Of a stretch of DNA of 64,000 nucleotides, positions 47,201 through 59,380 are shown in pieces. Where the stretch lies: NCBI GenBank assembly GCA_019096155.1, contig JAHCVI010000002.1, positions 1,240,001 to 1,304,000 of the forward strand, given 5' to 3'. Both the position numbers and the translations under genes were made by a program. The first letter of the stretch is position 1, and each line of letters starts with the position of its first letter. The DNA comes from Staphylotrichum longicolle. Taxonomy: Eukaryota; Ascomycota; Sordariomycetes; Sordariales; Chaetomiaceae. The notes beneath the pieces were generated by a model, which was not told where the DNA came from, did no database searches, and was given only the letters and a program-made list of their open reading frames with translations.

Positions 47201-49263
47201 CCTCGGACGCGCGGTCGGTGTCTTTCAGCGAGTACAGCATGTTCCCCTTGGCGTGGATAAGCAATATCATCCGCCCGTTCTCGCTCCCAGGTATACGGTA
47301 GCCGCTGGAGCCAAAGCCGGGTGCATTGACGTCCTCGGCCATGGACGAAAAGCGTTGCTCTGGGCTGTCGGTGCTCTCCGCGTCGAGCACGTATGAATCG
47401 GTGGTGGACTCGGCAAGCGTAAGAGGGGAGGCCACATCTGCCTCACTGGCAGTCTCGCTGGCTTGGTCTCGAGGCACATCGCTCCTCGACATCCTCAAGG
47501 AGCGCTGGATAAACTCGATTGCGCTCACGGCGGCCGCATTTCTGTGTATTGAGCACAAGAGACTAACGAGATGCTCGACTGCTTCGAGGTAGCTCGGACG
47601 GAGTCTGATTGCCCGGACCCAGTGTTGTTCCGCCTCATCGTGTCGATTGAGGCAGTACAATGTGGCGGCAATGTTGGAGATGGCTTCTACGTGGCTGGTG
47701 GTCGTTAGCAGAGCGGATCATGGCGCGAAGAAAGTTAGAGGGCAGTTACTCACCTGGGGTCTAGGCTCACAATCCGTTTGAACCATTCCAGCGCCTCCTC
47801 GTAACGCTCTAGGCCGTAATAGAGGCAACCCCCTAGCAGCATTCCCTCCACCCACTTCCAGCCGCTTTGCTCGCAGAGGTTAGCAAGCATTTCGAGAGAG
47901 GCCTTAGCGCTGAGCACCGGAGAGCCCATCTCGTGATACGGTCGTTGATGATGGTGGCCGCTACCGAACGCTCGTGCAGCCGCCTCCTTCTGCGCCAACT
48001 GTTGAGCATAATTTACCGTCGGGTCAGCAAAGGCGGATAATGATCGAGCCTTGCTCCCACTTCCTGCGGGTGTCGTGGAAGGTTTCGGGTATACCATGAG
48101 CTTGGAAGACGGCCTTGAGCCAGAGCCGCTGCGTCCGTGATGTGCCTTTTTGGCGGTGGTAAGATGAAGCAACAGGTCATTGTACGATTTGTGGGCGCTT
48201 TGCAGCGCCCGTTCCCTGAATCTCGCTGGCGAGCCTGCTTCACATGTGGTGGCCGGTTTGGCAGGATATCCTGCACCAGGGGCCATCCCCAGGGAGTTTC
48301 GTCCAGGATAGGTGGCATGGTGCGGCAAGTGGCCGTGGCCATAGCGAGAGAAGCCATCATCAAGGGGGTGACTGGGCAGTGGTAGGCCAAAATGATGGGG
48401 TTGTCCCAGCCCGGGCACGTTCGCTAGGCCCTGATGTAACCCGGTCTGGGGGGCCATAAAGGCGCTGCCGACCGAGTTCTGCGGCGTGTAGTTGTTTGCA
48501 AGGGGGATGAATGTTTGGTAGCCGAGACTCCGTCCCTCCATACAGCTGGCTGCTGGTAGCCGCCTGGGCTGTAGACCGTCTGCGATAATGGCTGCTGATA
48601 CCCGGGCCCGAGGAGAGGCTGCAGACCGGACACGCCGTGGTAGTTGTGCTGGGGTACGGGCACGGACTGCACAAAGCCTGTGCGGTCTCCCATGCCCGGG
48701 TCCAATGCCGCATTCGGAGACCCGATCCCCCAAGCCCTCGGGGTTCCCAGTAAGCCGCCCACAGCTTCCGTCCCGTGCTCAAACTTCCTCGCGGTTGTCG
48801 GCGCGGGGTACGCCCACGGACTTGGTGGGGGTTGTTGCAGCATCCCACCAACAGACTGGTTCGATGGTCTGTGGACCACTGCGGTTGGGAAAATCTTGGA
48901 AGAAGCAGGAATAATCATGTGCTTCAGTGGCGGGGGCCCTGAGGCGAGGTGAGTTAATGAGCCGTCGTACCCATTGTCAATGGTTCCGTTGGGGGTCTTG
49001 CGCCGAAGCGAGTGCTCGGCCTGGTCGTGGGCATGCAGCCTCGTGAAGGTGGTTGTGATGCGGTGCAGGGCTGGGACATGCTGGGCACTGCGGATGGCAA
49101 AGGCGCGGGGCGTCGAGTCGGCGTTTTGGAGAGGCTGTGGTGACTGTGAGAGGTGGGATCCGTGGTGGTGTGGTGAATAGTCCGGCTTCAGGTGGCCCTG
49201 GTGAGGCCCAAGGAAGTCGAGTGGGGGTTGCACCATCTGGTGCATCTGTACGAGGGGTAACAT
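44294..49263 (-). CDS. UDP-GlcNAc:protein O-GlcNAc transferase (GT41, TPR)
   Basis: Transfers GlcNAc from UDP-GlcNAc to Ser/Thr of nuclear and cytosolic proteins. Five exons: 49263-48544, 48478-47754, 47694-45700, 45645-45033 and 44974-44294, giving 1577 residues; introns 65, 59, 54 and 58 nt, all GT..AG. The N-terminal 440 residues are His/Pro/Gln-rich. TPR units follow: YEEALEWFKRIVSLDP, then HDEAEQHWVRAIRLRPSYLE, and later QLDMAISMYEQAVACD and ISDAIKYYQRAVAANPDFAE; they are split by a Ser/Thr/Glu-rich insert. The GT41 catalytic halves show YVSSDFNNHPLAHLMQ (catalytic-site His), NLNGYTRGARNEIFAARPAP, FNQLYKIDPTTFRSWL, FTDVAPKQQH (nucleotide-binding Lys) and LDTPECNAHTTAADILW. The 65-nt first intron is essential: without it exons 1 and 2 lie in different frames. 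Filamentous fungi have this enzyme; budding yeast lacks it. Confidence 0.93.
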
Positions 49264-52200
49264 GGTGAGGTGATCATCAAGATGGCCCACAGGCGGTTGG
49301 ATGGAAAAACGTCAAGTGACGAGACGGTGAATCGAAGTCAGATTAAGGAGCGACGGTAGGTACACTGGGCCACCCTGGTGCGAAATCAGGCCGGATTCGT
49401 CATCGCCCTCTGCCGGGTCAGAACATGGTCGTCGGGGTTGTCGCTGTTGTCGTTGTCGTTGTCGTCGTCGATCCGGTGACTCGGTATCGACGAATTCCTC
49501 TTGCACTCAGCCACCGAGATACCCGCGCTCCATCTGGGCAGAGGCAAGAGACTGAGCGAGGCGTGGGCTCAGCCAATGCCGCCCAGGGCTCTCAACCATG
49601 CAACACGTGTGTCGGTTCGCGAGTCTGTGATTCGTGGTCGGTTCGTCAATCGGTAGGTTCGAAAAAGAGAAAGCGTCGTCGTAGGCAATGACACCAGCAA
49701 CACCCAAGCTCCACCTCTTGTCGATTTCGTCTTTCTTTTGAGCTGAGCAGATGGGGGGCGGGGTCGAGTGTGGAGATGAAGGTTGGGAAGTGAATCGGTG
49801 GAGGAAGGAGGAGGACCAGGAAGGAGGGGTGCAAGGGGCCGGGGTTCTTGTTTCTTATTAAGGTTCAAGGTCGATGTGCCGATCGTGCCTGGAGCGAGAC
49901 GGGAGTGGGTGGGAAGTCGTGACGGCAAAGATGACTCGAAACCTCGGATTTGTTGTCCTTTCTCTTTTTCTCTTTTCGTCAGATATTTTTCCCGCAGTTC
50001 TGTCGTTGCTATGCGACATGCAACATCTCAGGTCGAAAAGGCAGAAGATGGGCGTCTAAGAGAAAGTTCAAAAGTGGAACAGCGCCATTCAAAAAGCCCA
50101 GGTGGTGCACGACAGGCTGCGGGCGTGCCCGGGCCCAAACTGCCCGTGCAGGCATTTATACGGGGCGCCTCCACACCGAACCCAGGCCCGTGGGGGCGCT
50201 AAGGCCCATGCTGCAGCACCATTGCAGCACCACCTGGCTCCCGGCCGAACAATCACAGGCCGCCCTGCGCTTTACCAATCTTGGGGGACTGCTTGGGGGG
50301 TGTCAACCGTCTCCAGTCTGAAGCGAGTTGGGCAATGCCATGTCACCCTCCCGAACATGGATTGCGCCTAGGGTGTGCTTCCTTTCATTAACAGCGGCAC
50401 GGCCACGGCATACTATAAACCTGATTCAAACCTGATCCAACCTGCCGACCTCGTTTGTGTTAAATATGTGTGTGTGCGTACATATTTGCGAGACGAGTGT
50501 GATGGATGGATGCGAGGGTTGAATGAATGTGCTGGGATGGGCTGATGGCAGCCTCGATTCGATTCGAGTCTCCGCGCCACGCCAGCTGTGCAACGCGACG
50601 AGGCAGATCATAACGGGCCCCCGAGGCGTGGTGTTTGCGGTGTATCCCCCTTCTCCCGTGCTCCCGTCTTGGACGGCGTGTGGCTGCTGAAGGGTCCTCC
50701 TCAATGGAACAGCAAGGGTCACAGTCAGACAAGCAGTCAGACATGCAGCACCACAGATCCGTACCGGTTGGGGGAACATCGTGGACGCCCACCCAGCTAG
50801 CCCGATCAGACGCAGCTCGTGCCTCTCTTCGGTCGTTGGTCGTTGGAAACATACATCCAGCCATTGTTGAACATGTGCCATCACAAAAACATGGCAGCCC
50901 AACGACGGCCGCAGTGGCAGGAATTGACCCGTCGCATGCGCAGATCACCAAAAGCCATCTCGCAGCCATCTCTTCCCATCGCCTGGGTGCCCTGGCTCGC
51001 CCTGGCTCTCTCGGCTCTCTGGCACCCCTCACCCACCTGGGCAGGTCGATCAGAAAACGTGCACATGCATTCCCACCTGAAGCCTGGCCAGTTGAGCCAG
51101 TCGCCCCACGAATTGCCCGATCAGCACGCCCACTGGCTGAAGCCACTCGCCTGACGAGCCTGTCATGATCCAAGGCACACTCGCTGCCCGGGGCGTGACA
51201 CGCAGCCAATGCAGCCAGCCCCGCTCAGAGGTCGGACCGCATACTTGTAGCGAAAAGAAAACAAGCGAGCAATCACTTTGTTTCCATGGCTGAGCATGAT
51301 TAGATGGTTGGATTGGTGGATGGGGGTTGCTCGCTGCTGACCGGTAGGGCCGGCACGCCGCTCCCTGGGCCGCAGGTCGAAGTGAACGGCTGGCCGGCAT
51401 GGTAGCGGTGGCCCAGATGGCCCCCCAGATGGCCCGCCATGCCCGCTGCCCGCTTGGCCTTCCCTTCCCGCCCGCTTGCCCCAATCTATCTCCATTCCTC
51501 CCTTGCATCCTATTCCCGAGCCGCGTGTGCTTCGACGGCATGAAGGTCGGTAATGTGACTTGTAACAGAACAAAACAGCAACAAGAAGATCGCAAATACT
51601 TCGTGGACAAAAAGAACACGTTTCCGCCAGTACACACCCTCGTCCCTGGACCTGACCGAGAGCAAGTTTGGTTGCTTGGAAAATCCCTTCCCCCTCCACT
51701 ATCAAATGATGACTGGAATCCTCCCCCCAGCACGCCCCCCCTGCAGCGGGAAGGGAGGGGTGTGGGGTGACGAAAACGGCTGCCAACGCCGCACCCCAAG
51801 CGGCAGCCAAGACTCTCCAAGGAATGAAAAAGGGTCTCTCGTTGAGGAGGTGCCCCGATGAAGATTGTGAAGAGCTGCCGTTGAGTCGGTGTCAACTCCT
51901 CATCATCCTCGCAGGAAACTGATAACCGTTTCTCCATCTACATATTCGATCCTTTGATCTCGGAGTGAACATCTGCTTGTCCACCAATACATAAAAAAAA
52001 TAAAAAAAGGTTTGAAACTTGTCCGGACCCATGCTGCAGCAGGGCCATGAATCCCCCCATCGATCTGCATCTTGCACCCCTCCAAGAGCAACCTAAGATG
52101 CACATGGCGGTATCGAACGACCTCCACGGCCAAGCCAAACCGGCATGCCGAGCTCCCAAACCGACGTGACGACCATTTTCAAAACCCCCTCAACAACCAA

Positions 52201-52581
52201 ACTCAAAATCCTCATCAACGGCCATGATCCGCTTTTCCACCCAAAAGAGCACCACAGCACGCGGTAAACACAACCTGCCTCCATTTCCTGTCACATCCCC
52301 CGCAACCATATCAACACACCCCCCAGCCCGCCCCATGTCAAAGAAAAAACCACAAATCTCACGAATCGTTTTGCATGCACCAACACCTCAGCAAAGAAAA
52401 AAAAAGGAAGTTACCCATCAAAAAATAAAAACCCACCGACAACCAAGTTGGATGAAACACGTTCCCGCTCCCCACTCAAACCAACACACAGAGCAGACGG
52501 ACGGGGCGGTTCATTTGCCTACCCACTCTGTTGAGTTTTGGATGTTGGTTCATGTCCGGCGGTCTACGTATGCTAAGGAGG

Positions 52582-52603
52582 GCGCGCGCGCGCGTGTGTG
52601 TGT
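52582..52603. repeat. GC then GT dinucleotide repeat
   Basis: Alternating purine-pyrimidine run, (GC)n followed by (GT)n, a potential Z-DNA-forming sequence. Non-coding. Confidence 0.9.
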
Positions 52604-52680
52604 CCCTCCCAACCGTAACCTACATACCGCCCAAACAAAACCCCCGTCTTCGTTCATGCGGTCGCGTCAGCCAGCCCCGA

Positions 52681-52703
52681 TCCTCCTCCTCCTCCTCCTC
52701 CTC
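52681..52703. repeat. CTC trinucleotide microsatellite
   Basis: About seven CTC units in tandem in non-coding sequence. Confidence 0.9.
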
Positions 52704-52750
52704 TTCAGGTGGGTAATCCCGTCAGGCGGGCGCCGCTGCCCCGGTCGGAA

Positions 52751-52825
52751 TCTGACTGATTATCTGACTGATTGAAACTGACTGACTGACCAAACTGATT
52801 TGACTAAACTGACTGACTGACTGAG
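52751..52825. repeat. CTGA tetranucleotide repeat, interrupted
   Basis: Repeated CTGA units with small interruptions over about 75 bases. Non-coding; likely polymorphic in length. Confidence 0.85.
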
Positions 52826-54016
52826 GGACAGACTGGGGCAAGGTAAAAGGGGGGTGGTGTTAAGGTACCTAGGTAACAACCTACCTAATGTGGTTGAAAA
52901 TAAATGCATGCAGTGTACACAGTGCTCCTGTCCCAGGTAGATAGGGAGGGTGATGACAACTAGCCAGCCTCGGAAATGCCCAGGTGAAGAATGCCACGCA
53001 TGTTCCAGACTATTTGGAAGAACGACAACAAACACGCAGGTAGGCGACAAGTGAGCATGGCTTCTTTTGTGGCTATTCTTGTTCTCACCGACTTGCCTCT
53101 TCGCCTCCATGTCTCGGTCTCCTGCCGTGGATGAAAACCCAGCCGCCCGCGCCGCTGGCGGATGGGACCCGAGACATGGCCCGTTGTGTTGTGGTACAGT
53201 ACAAGAAGGGTAAGCATTATGATACGTCGGTGGTCAGGGGGCGAGAGGGTGGTTCCGGAAAGGGATTGGAGAGGGTGTCCTGGCTTTTCCAGATTCAATA
53301 AGGTGCTTGGGAACTCGCAACATAAACAAGTCGTGTCCGTGATCATGTGCGCAAGCAACCTCGGTAACATCAGAAGTGCCTTGGAGCAGAGACAACCGTA
53401 GCAGGACACACAAGCCAAGATCGCCGCCAGGAACGCCCGGAAACAAGAGAGATCAGATCCGTGCATTTACCAGATCATGCATCCCGTCGGAACTGCCTGG
53501 CAATCATTCACCACTCGGAAGGCTTGGCCTGCCCAATCCCGCACGCCAAAACCATGGCAGGGCCGTCGCACAGCAGCGGGGCGGACTCTTAAGCGGACGC
53601 GAAAATGTCGACCTGAATATGGACCTTGGATTCCATAGCACAACGAGTGCCCACGAAAGCCATGGTGAGTAATAGGACGTCAGACCTCGATCTTCCTGAA
53701 CACAAAAAGCCGAAAGGACCATGGGGAGCGGTCGGTTCCGGAGTGAACGGTCAGGGACAAACTCGGTTGAGTTTCATCTGGTGTGGGATTGGTTTGGATG
53801 GGAAATCGCAGGGGGGCTCTGGGGGGTCGCGAGTACTGCAGGCAAACCTTGTTGTTCCAAGCACGGAGCCGAGTTCTGGGAGAGACGCCCACACTCGGCC
53901 ATGAAATCGTTCTTTTGATTTGATTTGCCGTTGTCTGGCAAGCCTGGTGTAAAGCAAGCCCTGAACTCCTAATCACATGCCAAGAATTCCCAAACCGATC
54001 TTCATTGATGACGAGT

Positions 54017-54882
54017 TTACTCCTCAGGAACTGTGGCCGAGTCAGCGAACCGTTTGCTCTTCTTGCCAGGGGCACCGCCCGGGCAGTCCAGCATGGGGAC
54101 ACCCCAGGGGACATGGGAAACGTACTGTCGATCTCGCCCTCCTCGATCGCATCGCTGATCGCCTTCGGGCTCTTGCCATCGACCTGGCAGCCGACGCTGA
54201 AAGCGGTACCCAGAATCTCCTTAACGCACCCCTTCAGGTCCTTGGAGAAGGACTTGAACTTCATCGTCCTCGCGATCTCGATGATCTCGTCCAGGGAAAC
54301 CGACTTGTTGTGCTTGATGTTCTTCTCCTTCTTCCGGTCGCGAGGGGGCTCCTTGAGCGCCCGGATGATGAGCGAGGATGCTGTCGGGACGACCGAGACG
54401 GCGGCTTGGCGGTTTTGGATGGTGAGCTTGACCGTCACGCGGAGACCCTTCTGTAATACCCGCCGCGCAAGATCGCATGCCGTCAGAAACCGGATTCCAC
54501 TTTCCAACTCGAGAGGACGCGCGGGGAGGTGTTCATACCCAGTCACCAGTGGCCTTCGCAATGTCCTCACCGACCTTCTTGGGGGACAGACCAAGAGGAC
54601 CGATCTTGGGGGCAAGAGCCGAGGAGGCACCGACCTCACCACCGGTCGCCCGGAGGTGGCTGTGAGCAGCGTCGTCGTTAGTTTTCGGCTTCTTCCTCTC
54701 TTATTCTCTCGGGGGATCGCGTGCGCATAGCGGGCGGTCGGGGACGGGGGAGGCACTGGAGAAGCATGCTGTTCTTACATGATCTTAATCTCGTTGGGGT
54801 CGATCTTGGGAGCTGCACAATGCGCAAATTAGCAATCCCGACGCGTGCGACAAGAGCGGGCAATTGGCAATGACTTACGCAT
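54017..54882 (-). CDS. RPL12: Large-subunit ribosomal protein uL11 (eukaryotic L12)
   Basis: Part of the ribosomal stalk base near the GTPase-associated centre. Five exons: 54882-54879 (ATG plus one base), 54812-54779, 54659-54539, 54450-54126 and 54030-54017; 165 residues, the same length as yeast L12. Introns are 66, 119, 88 and 95 nt. The assembled protein runs MPPKIDPNEIKII, then ATGGEVGASSALAPKIGPLG, KGLRVTVKLTIQNRQAAV, SVSLDEIIEIARTMKFKS, and ends GEIDIPEE. The usual uL11 N-terminal and RNA-binding domains are complete. The first exon holds only the start codon and one base, and the last exon codes only the final PEE and stop, with IPEE split by the intron. Expected to be highly expressed and tied to other ribosomal genes. 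Confidence 0.96.
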
Positions 54883-55398
54883 GGTGACGACTGGCTGTGA
54901 GAAGGACGGACTCGGGTGGTGTTGATGCGAAGGGGTGCAGCCGTGCCGAGTATCAAGACAGCGAAATCAAAAAATTGGTCAGTTGTGGGTTTTCCCTGCC
55001 TGCCCTAAGATTTTGGGGTGTGTGGCTGGAAATTTTGGGATGAGCGGGGCAGCGAGAACACCAGCCACCGCTCGATTGGCGGGGAACCGCTCAAGCCACA
55101 AACGGGCGGGAACTTTTGCTCCATGTCCCCATCTGCAGCTGTTGTAATTGTTAGTACCTCACGGTTAACATCCCCACGCATCCCTTTTTCTAATGGCAGG
55201 GCACTTGAGAGTTACAGGGAACTGCTGGATTCCTTGGTAATATCAGTTGACATATAACACTGACGCTCGACAGTTACACAAAGCCCTCCTTCTAAAGGCC
55301 CTCACTCCCCTTACAAGCTCCAACCCCTTACCCCTTATCACAACCCGCCCCTTTCCATCCCCGCCAGACGCCGCAGCCTGCATCCCGATCTAGATCAT
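54883..55398. other. Spacer between SEC23 and the uL11 gene
   Basis: Promoter and leader of the uL11 gene plus the SEC23 3' flank. No gene seen. Confidence 0.5.
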
Positions 55399-57959
55399 CT
55401 AGTTCGTGCCACTGACCGCCAACTTCATCAAATGCTCCATAAATGTTTGCAGAGACACATCGTCTGTGAAAATGGTCTGCGCGCTCTGCGCCCCGACGCC
55501 GCCGTATGCGCCCGCACCCGAGGTATGTGTGGTCGACGGGTTGAGCTTGGACAGCAGGAAACGCGCCTGAGAGCCACCGTGGTCACAGACAATGAAGCGG
55601 GGAAGAGGGAAGCGGTCGGTGATGAGGTCCTAGATGAAATGTGTTAGTGGTTTATTCGAAAGTGGATGAGTCGGACGGGGGCTTACCCTTGCGTCCTCCT
55701 TTGGCTGCTCCAGAAGAGCGGCAAAGTTCTCGTAGCCTTCTTGGTCCTGATAGCCCGCCTTCCTCCATTCGGCAATCGTCTCGCCGTGGAAGATGAGAAT
55801 GTGGAAAAAGGTATCAAGGAGGAGGATATGGGTTGGCTGGATCGACGTGGAATCCAAGAGCACGGGCTGTCCGCCCTCCTGGTCAAAGGTGTACGAGTCG
55901 AGTGTGGGCTGGATCATGACGAGGGAGTTGCTGACATCTTCGTGGTTGAGCACATGCCGGTAGAACGCCGTCTCGTCTGGCGAGTTGTTGAAGACCTGCA
56001 GGAATTGACTCCTCCGCAAGTGGAACATGAACTGCGGGTACAGGGTGAAGTTCTTCTCCAAGCGGAAGGACGACGGGTCATCCTTGCGATAGTCGGCGAA
56101 CCTCGAGCATAGCCTGATGAGCATCCTATCCACCCAGCGAAGAACGTCGGGCCCATCGTCCACCTCGGCCTTGAAGACGGCGATTCTCGACATGAGCACG
56201 GCCGCGGCTTCTTGGTCAAATGATTGCGCGATCGCCGGGTCACCCGCCGGGCCGCTGAGGTTCCGAGCGATCGTGGTGACGCGGAGGTGGAACTGGCCAG
56301 ACGAGTGTTGGTAGTAGGTCAGGAACTGTATCATGCCCTTCTGGGGGCTTTGCTGATGCTGTGACGGGCCGCCCTGGGCAATCTCGAAATAGACGCCATA
56401 GCTGGCCTTGGGATCGATGCCACACATCTTCCAAGAGCAGGTGTTGCCGATGCCGCACTCTGTCTCGCCCACTGATGTCGACTTCTTGTTCAGGGACACG
56501 GCGTGGCCAATGAGGCCAGTGACCTTGAGCTCCTTGGTCGTGAGGACCTCAAGGACGGCATTGAAGCCCATCAGGAGGTTGTCGTCTCCATCCTTCTCAA
56601 AGATGCGGATAAACGACTGCTTGAACATGGACGATGTGAAGCTGTCGGTCAAGATCATGTGGCCACCGGTGGAGTTGCAAAGACCTTTCATCTCCAAAAG
56701 ACCAACTTGATCGAGGCAACCAGCAAAGATGTCGATGGTGTGGCCGTTGTGGGCGGTCCGCTTGGCGAGAGTATCATAAAACTGCCGGCTTGTCAGTAAC
56801 TTGCCATATATTCTCACTGATTTCCGTGGGGTTCGGCTCGAGTCGTACCTTGAGTGCCTTCTTGTAGTACTTGACGTTGTCACGGTCGATGTCGTGATGA
56901 GACCGGATGGGCTCCCTCAGCTCGGGACCGACCACCATGCCGGGGCCCTCAGTAGCCGGACCGCCAGCGAAGAGCATGATGCGGCCTCCAGCGTTCTGGA
57001 AAGAGGTCTCAAGCAGGCCAACGGCGACGGAAAGAGCAACACCGGTGCAGCGCAGGTTTCTGCGGTCGCTGGAAACAGGCCAGGGGTCCTTCTGCAGCTG
57101 CTCGAGCGCCTTGGTGAGCTGGAACTCGGCCTGCGCGACGGGGAGCAGGAAGCGCGAGGCGGGGCCCATAGGCAGGGGCCTGCCCGGCTGGTGAGCGGGC
57201 ATGCCCGGGCGCATGGCAGGCTGTACAAGACCCAGCATCTCCTGGACCTGCTTGGCAGCATACTCCTTGCTGCCCCGGAAAACGTACGACTTGGCACACT
57301 CGGTGTAGCCGATCTCGTGGACCTGGGCCATGGTTCCGTAGGTGATCAGGCCAACCAGCGCATGCTCGGGCAGCAGGCTCAGGCTCATGATGAGCGACTC
57401 CTTGAGGGCGGCCAAGCTGTCCTCCTCCTGGCACGTGTCCACCACATAAAGGAAGATGGGCGGACTGGGGGCGGGCCGCGACAGCCTGTACTCGATGGTC
57501 GTGTTGGAAGGGTGCAGCTCGGGCGGGATGGCGTTGGCGGTGATATCCTTGTAATGCGGGGGGAGCGGGTTCCTTGAGAGGCAGAAGGGGCAGATCCAGA
57601 GGCGAGCGCGCACATCGACCTGGCTAGCGAGGCTGTGAGCGCCGATGACTCTCAAAAAAAAAGCGGGAGAGCAAAGCCTACCAAAAGGGATTCAGGACGG
57701 AGCGGCATGGCTGCTTGCAGGTGACGGGCTCGAAGTGCAGCAGGGGTGTGTCGGGCTTCTCCTTGAGGGGCGTGTAGAGGGCGCCAATGGGGACGACCAG
57801 TCTCGACGCTTCCTATGAACCGTCAGCTTCCGAGGAAACGGACTGCGGCGACGTCGTGAGGCTCACCATGCGGGTGCTTGGGAAGACGTTCCAGCTCAGG
57901 CGGACTCCATCGCGATCCTCGACCTCACCCCACTGCTCCTTGAGGGCGTCGTAATCCAT
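55399..57959 (-). CDS. SEC23: COPII coat GTPase-activating protein SEC23
   Basis: Inner COPII coat subunit: pairs with SEC24, activates the SAR1 GTPase and builds ER exit vesicles. Five exons: 57959-57867, 57812-57682, 57623-56849, 56781-55687 and 55629-55399; 774 residues, close to the yeast and human proteins (about 765). Introns are 54, 58, 67 and 57 nt. The zinc finger is intact (TCKQPC at 62-67 and WICPFC at 84-89). The trunk domain (IFLYVVDTCQEEDSLAALKE), beta-barrel, helical region (VLRWVDRMLIRLCSRFADYR) and gelsolin-like end (RFIVCDHGGSQARFLLSKLN) all follow in order. No frame problem. The gene is divergent from the kelch gene to its right across a 1.4-kb spacer. Confidence 0.97.
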
Positions 57960-59380
57960 CGTATCAGATGCCGTCGACGAGACTCGGGGATATCTCGCGT
58001 ATGAGGGTGTGCACTAGGTGGATGCGTTCGCGGCGGTCGTGGGGGACGAAGTGTCTGGTGTGGGCTATATGCAAGCTGTCATCAGCGTCGAGGCGTCGTT
58101 GAGCAAGGAGGAGTGGCGCACACCTTGGGAAAGCTGGCGGGTCGGACTCCGTTGGTGGGAGGGAGCTTTGGTGCGTGCTGATGGAGCTGGATGCGGGGGA
58201 TCAATCGCGCGCAATCGCAGCTACCAGATGGCCCTCTTTCTGAAGTACAAGCGGCTACCTCAATGGCAGCGGGTGGTGGTGGGAGTGCTGCACCGTTGTC
58301 GCTTCGTCAAGCTCGGCGGCCAGATTGTTGTCCCCTCACTGAAAAGGACAAGTTCCAGGTCCAGGTCCCGGATCGCACTGAAGCGGTGTGGCGTGGGTGT
58401 GGCTGCCCGGACCTTGGCAGCGAGCTGGACCCACACCTGGCATGGAAGGCCACGAAGACCCACAAACTCGAGCTGGGCCGGTTTGATCCCTGCCACTCCT
58501 GAGCTCAGCTTGGAGCTCCAGTCTTCAACACCACGGCCAGGGATTCAGGGGAGTTGTGTTTTTTCGGTCTGCAACCTCTTCCATAACTTCAAGTCACACT
58601 GGGGTGCACTTTAGGATTTTAGGCTACTTACCAAGAAAATCAGATTCCCTGTATTTACAGTCTTCCTCAATCTCACATCTCCCCGTTTTTCTTCGTCCCT
58701 TCCTTTGATCAGCCCGAGACTCAAGCTGCCCCTTCCGTCTCTTGTATCCTTCTTTCTCTATCTTCTTTCTTTTTAGGGTTCTCTTTCTTCTTTAAAGACT
58801 GCACAAGGCCACAGTTTTGAATCCGCCATGTGTCAACGACACCTCCAGCTGGTGACATGGAATGTTGCACAGTTGGCAAGTTTTCCTATTCCATGCATTG
58901 CAGCTCTGAAACAAGCTCGCAGATATCTCCGGGCAATTTAACGTCATTCTACTCCGGTCTTTCCTCTTTATTTCGATACTGGATGCACCATGACGCCACT
59001 GTCAATCCCATCTCACTCGGTGGCCTCTCACTCCGAAGCCCAGCGCTGGCGACAGGAGTATGCTCTTTAACTTCTCATCCAGCCCGGAAGGTGAGGACGG
59101 AATATTGATTCTCTAGACTGATGCATTGATCTAAATGCTCTCATGAGAGCATTCGTACTACAACCAGACTTTTGAGTCGTGGGTGGCAGCGGGGGTTGCA
59201 TACCGTAGGTGCTTGTGACGAAACGACGACTGGCTTGATCACAAGCATTTCTTCGGGGATGCAGGCCGCTGTCGGGCCAGACAAAGTCTCCAGTCCTCTA
59301 CATTGCTCGGAGGACTGACTTTACTCGTGTCTTGTTTTGTACATCGATTCCATCAGCGATTCTATGGCACATCTTGAGCC
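57960..59380. other. Divergent promoter region between SEC23 and the kelch gene
   Basis: 1.4 kb shared by two divergent genes. A 198-codon frame at 58018-58614 has no motif and is not supported. The stretch 58,650-58,800 is pyrimidine-rich. Confidence 0.5.

Larger units (their letters stand above)
49264..54016. other. Gene-free 4.8-kb stretch upstream of the O-GlcNAc transferase
   Basis: No supported gene. The longest ATG frame (51050-51937 minus, 295 codons) begins plausibly but turns into Gly/Ser/Arg-rich sequence without motifs and overlaps others. Simple repeats cluster at 52.58-52.83 kb. Promoter and leader of the transferase probably occupy the left part. Confidence 0.5.

Noticed and set aside
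51050..51937. 295-codon minus-strand ATG frame
   Set aside because: The first 20 residues look protein-like (DDEELTPTQRQLF), but the rest is Gly/Ser/Arg-rich without structure; overlaps other frames.
54005..54730. 241-codon plus-strand frame over the uL11 gene
   Set aside because: It runs across exons and introns of a certain ribosomal gene on the other strand.
58018..58614. 198-codon plus-strand frame in the SEC23 promoter region
   Set aside because: No motif, starts within bases of the SEC23 leader, composition random.
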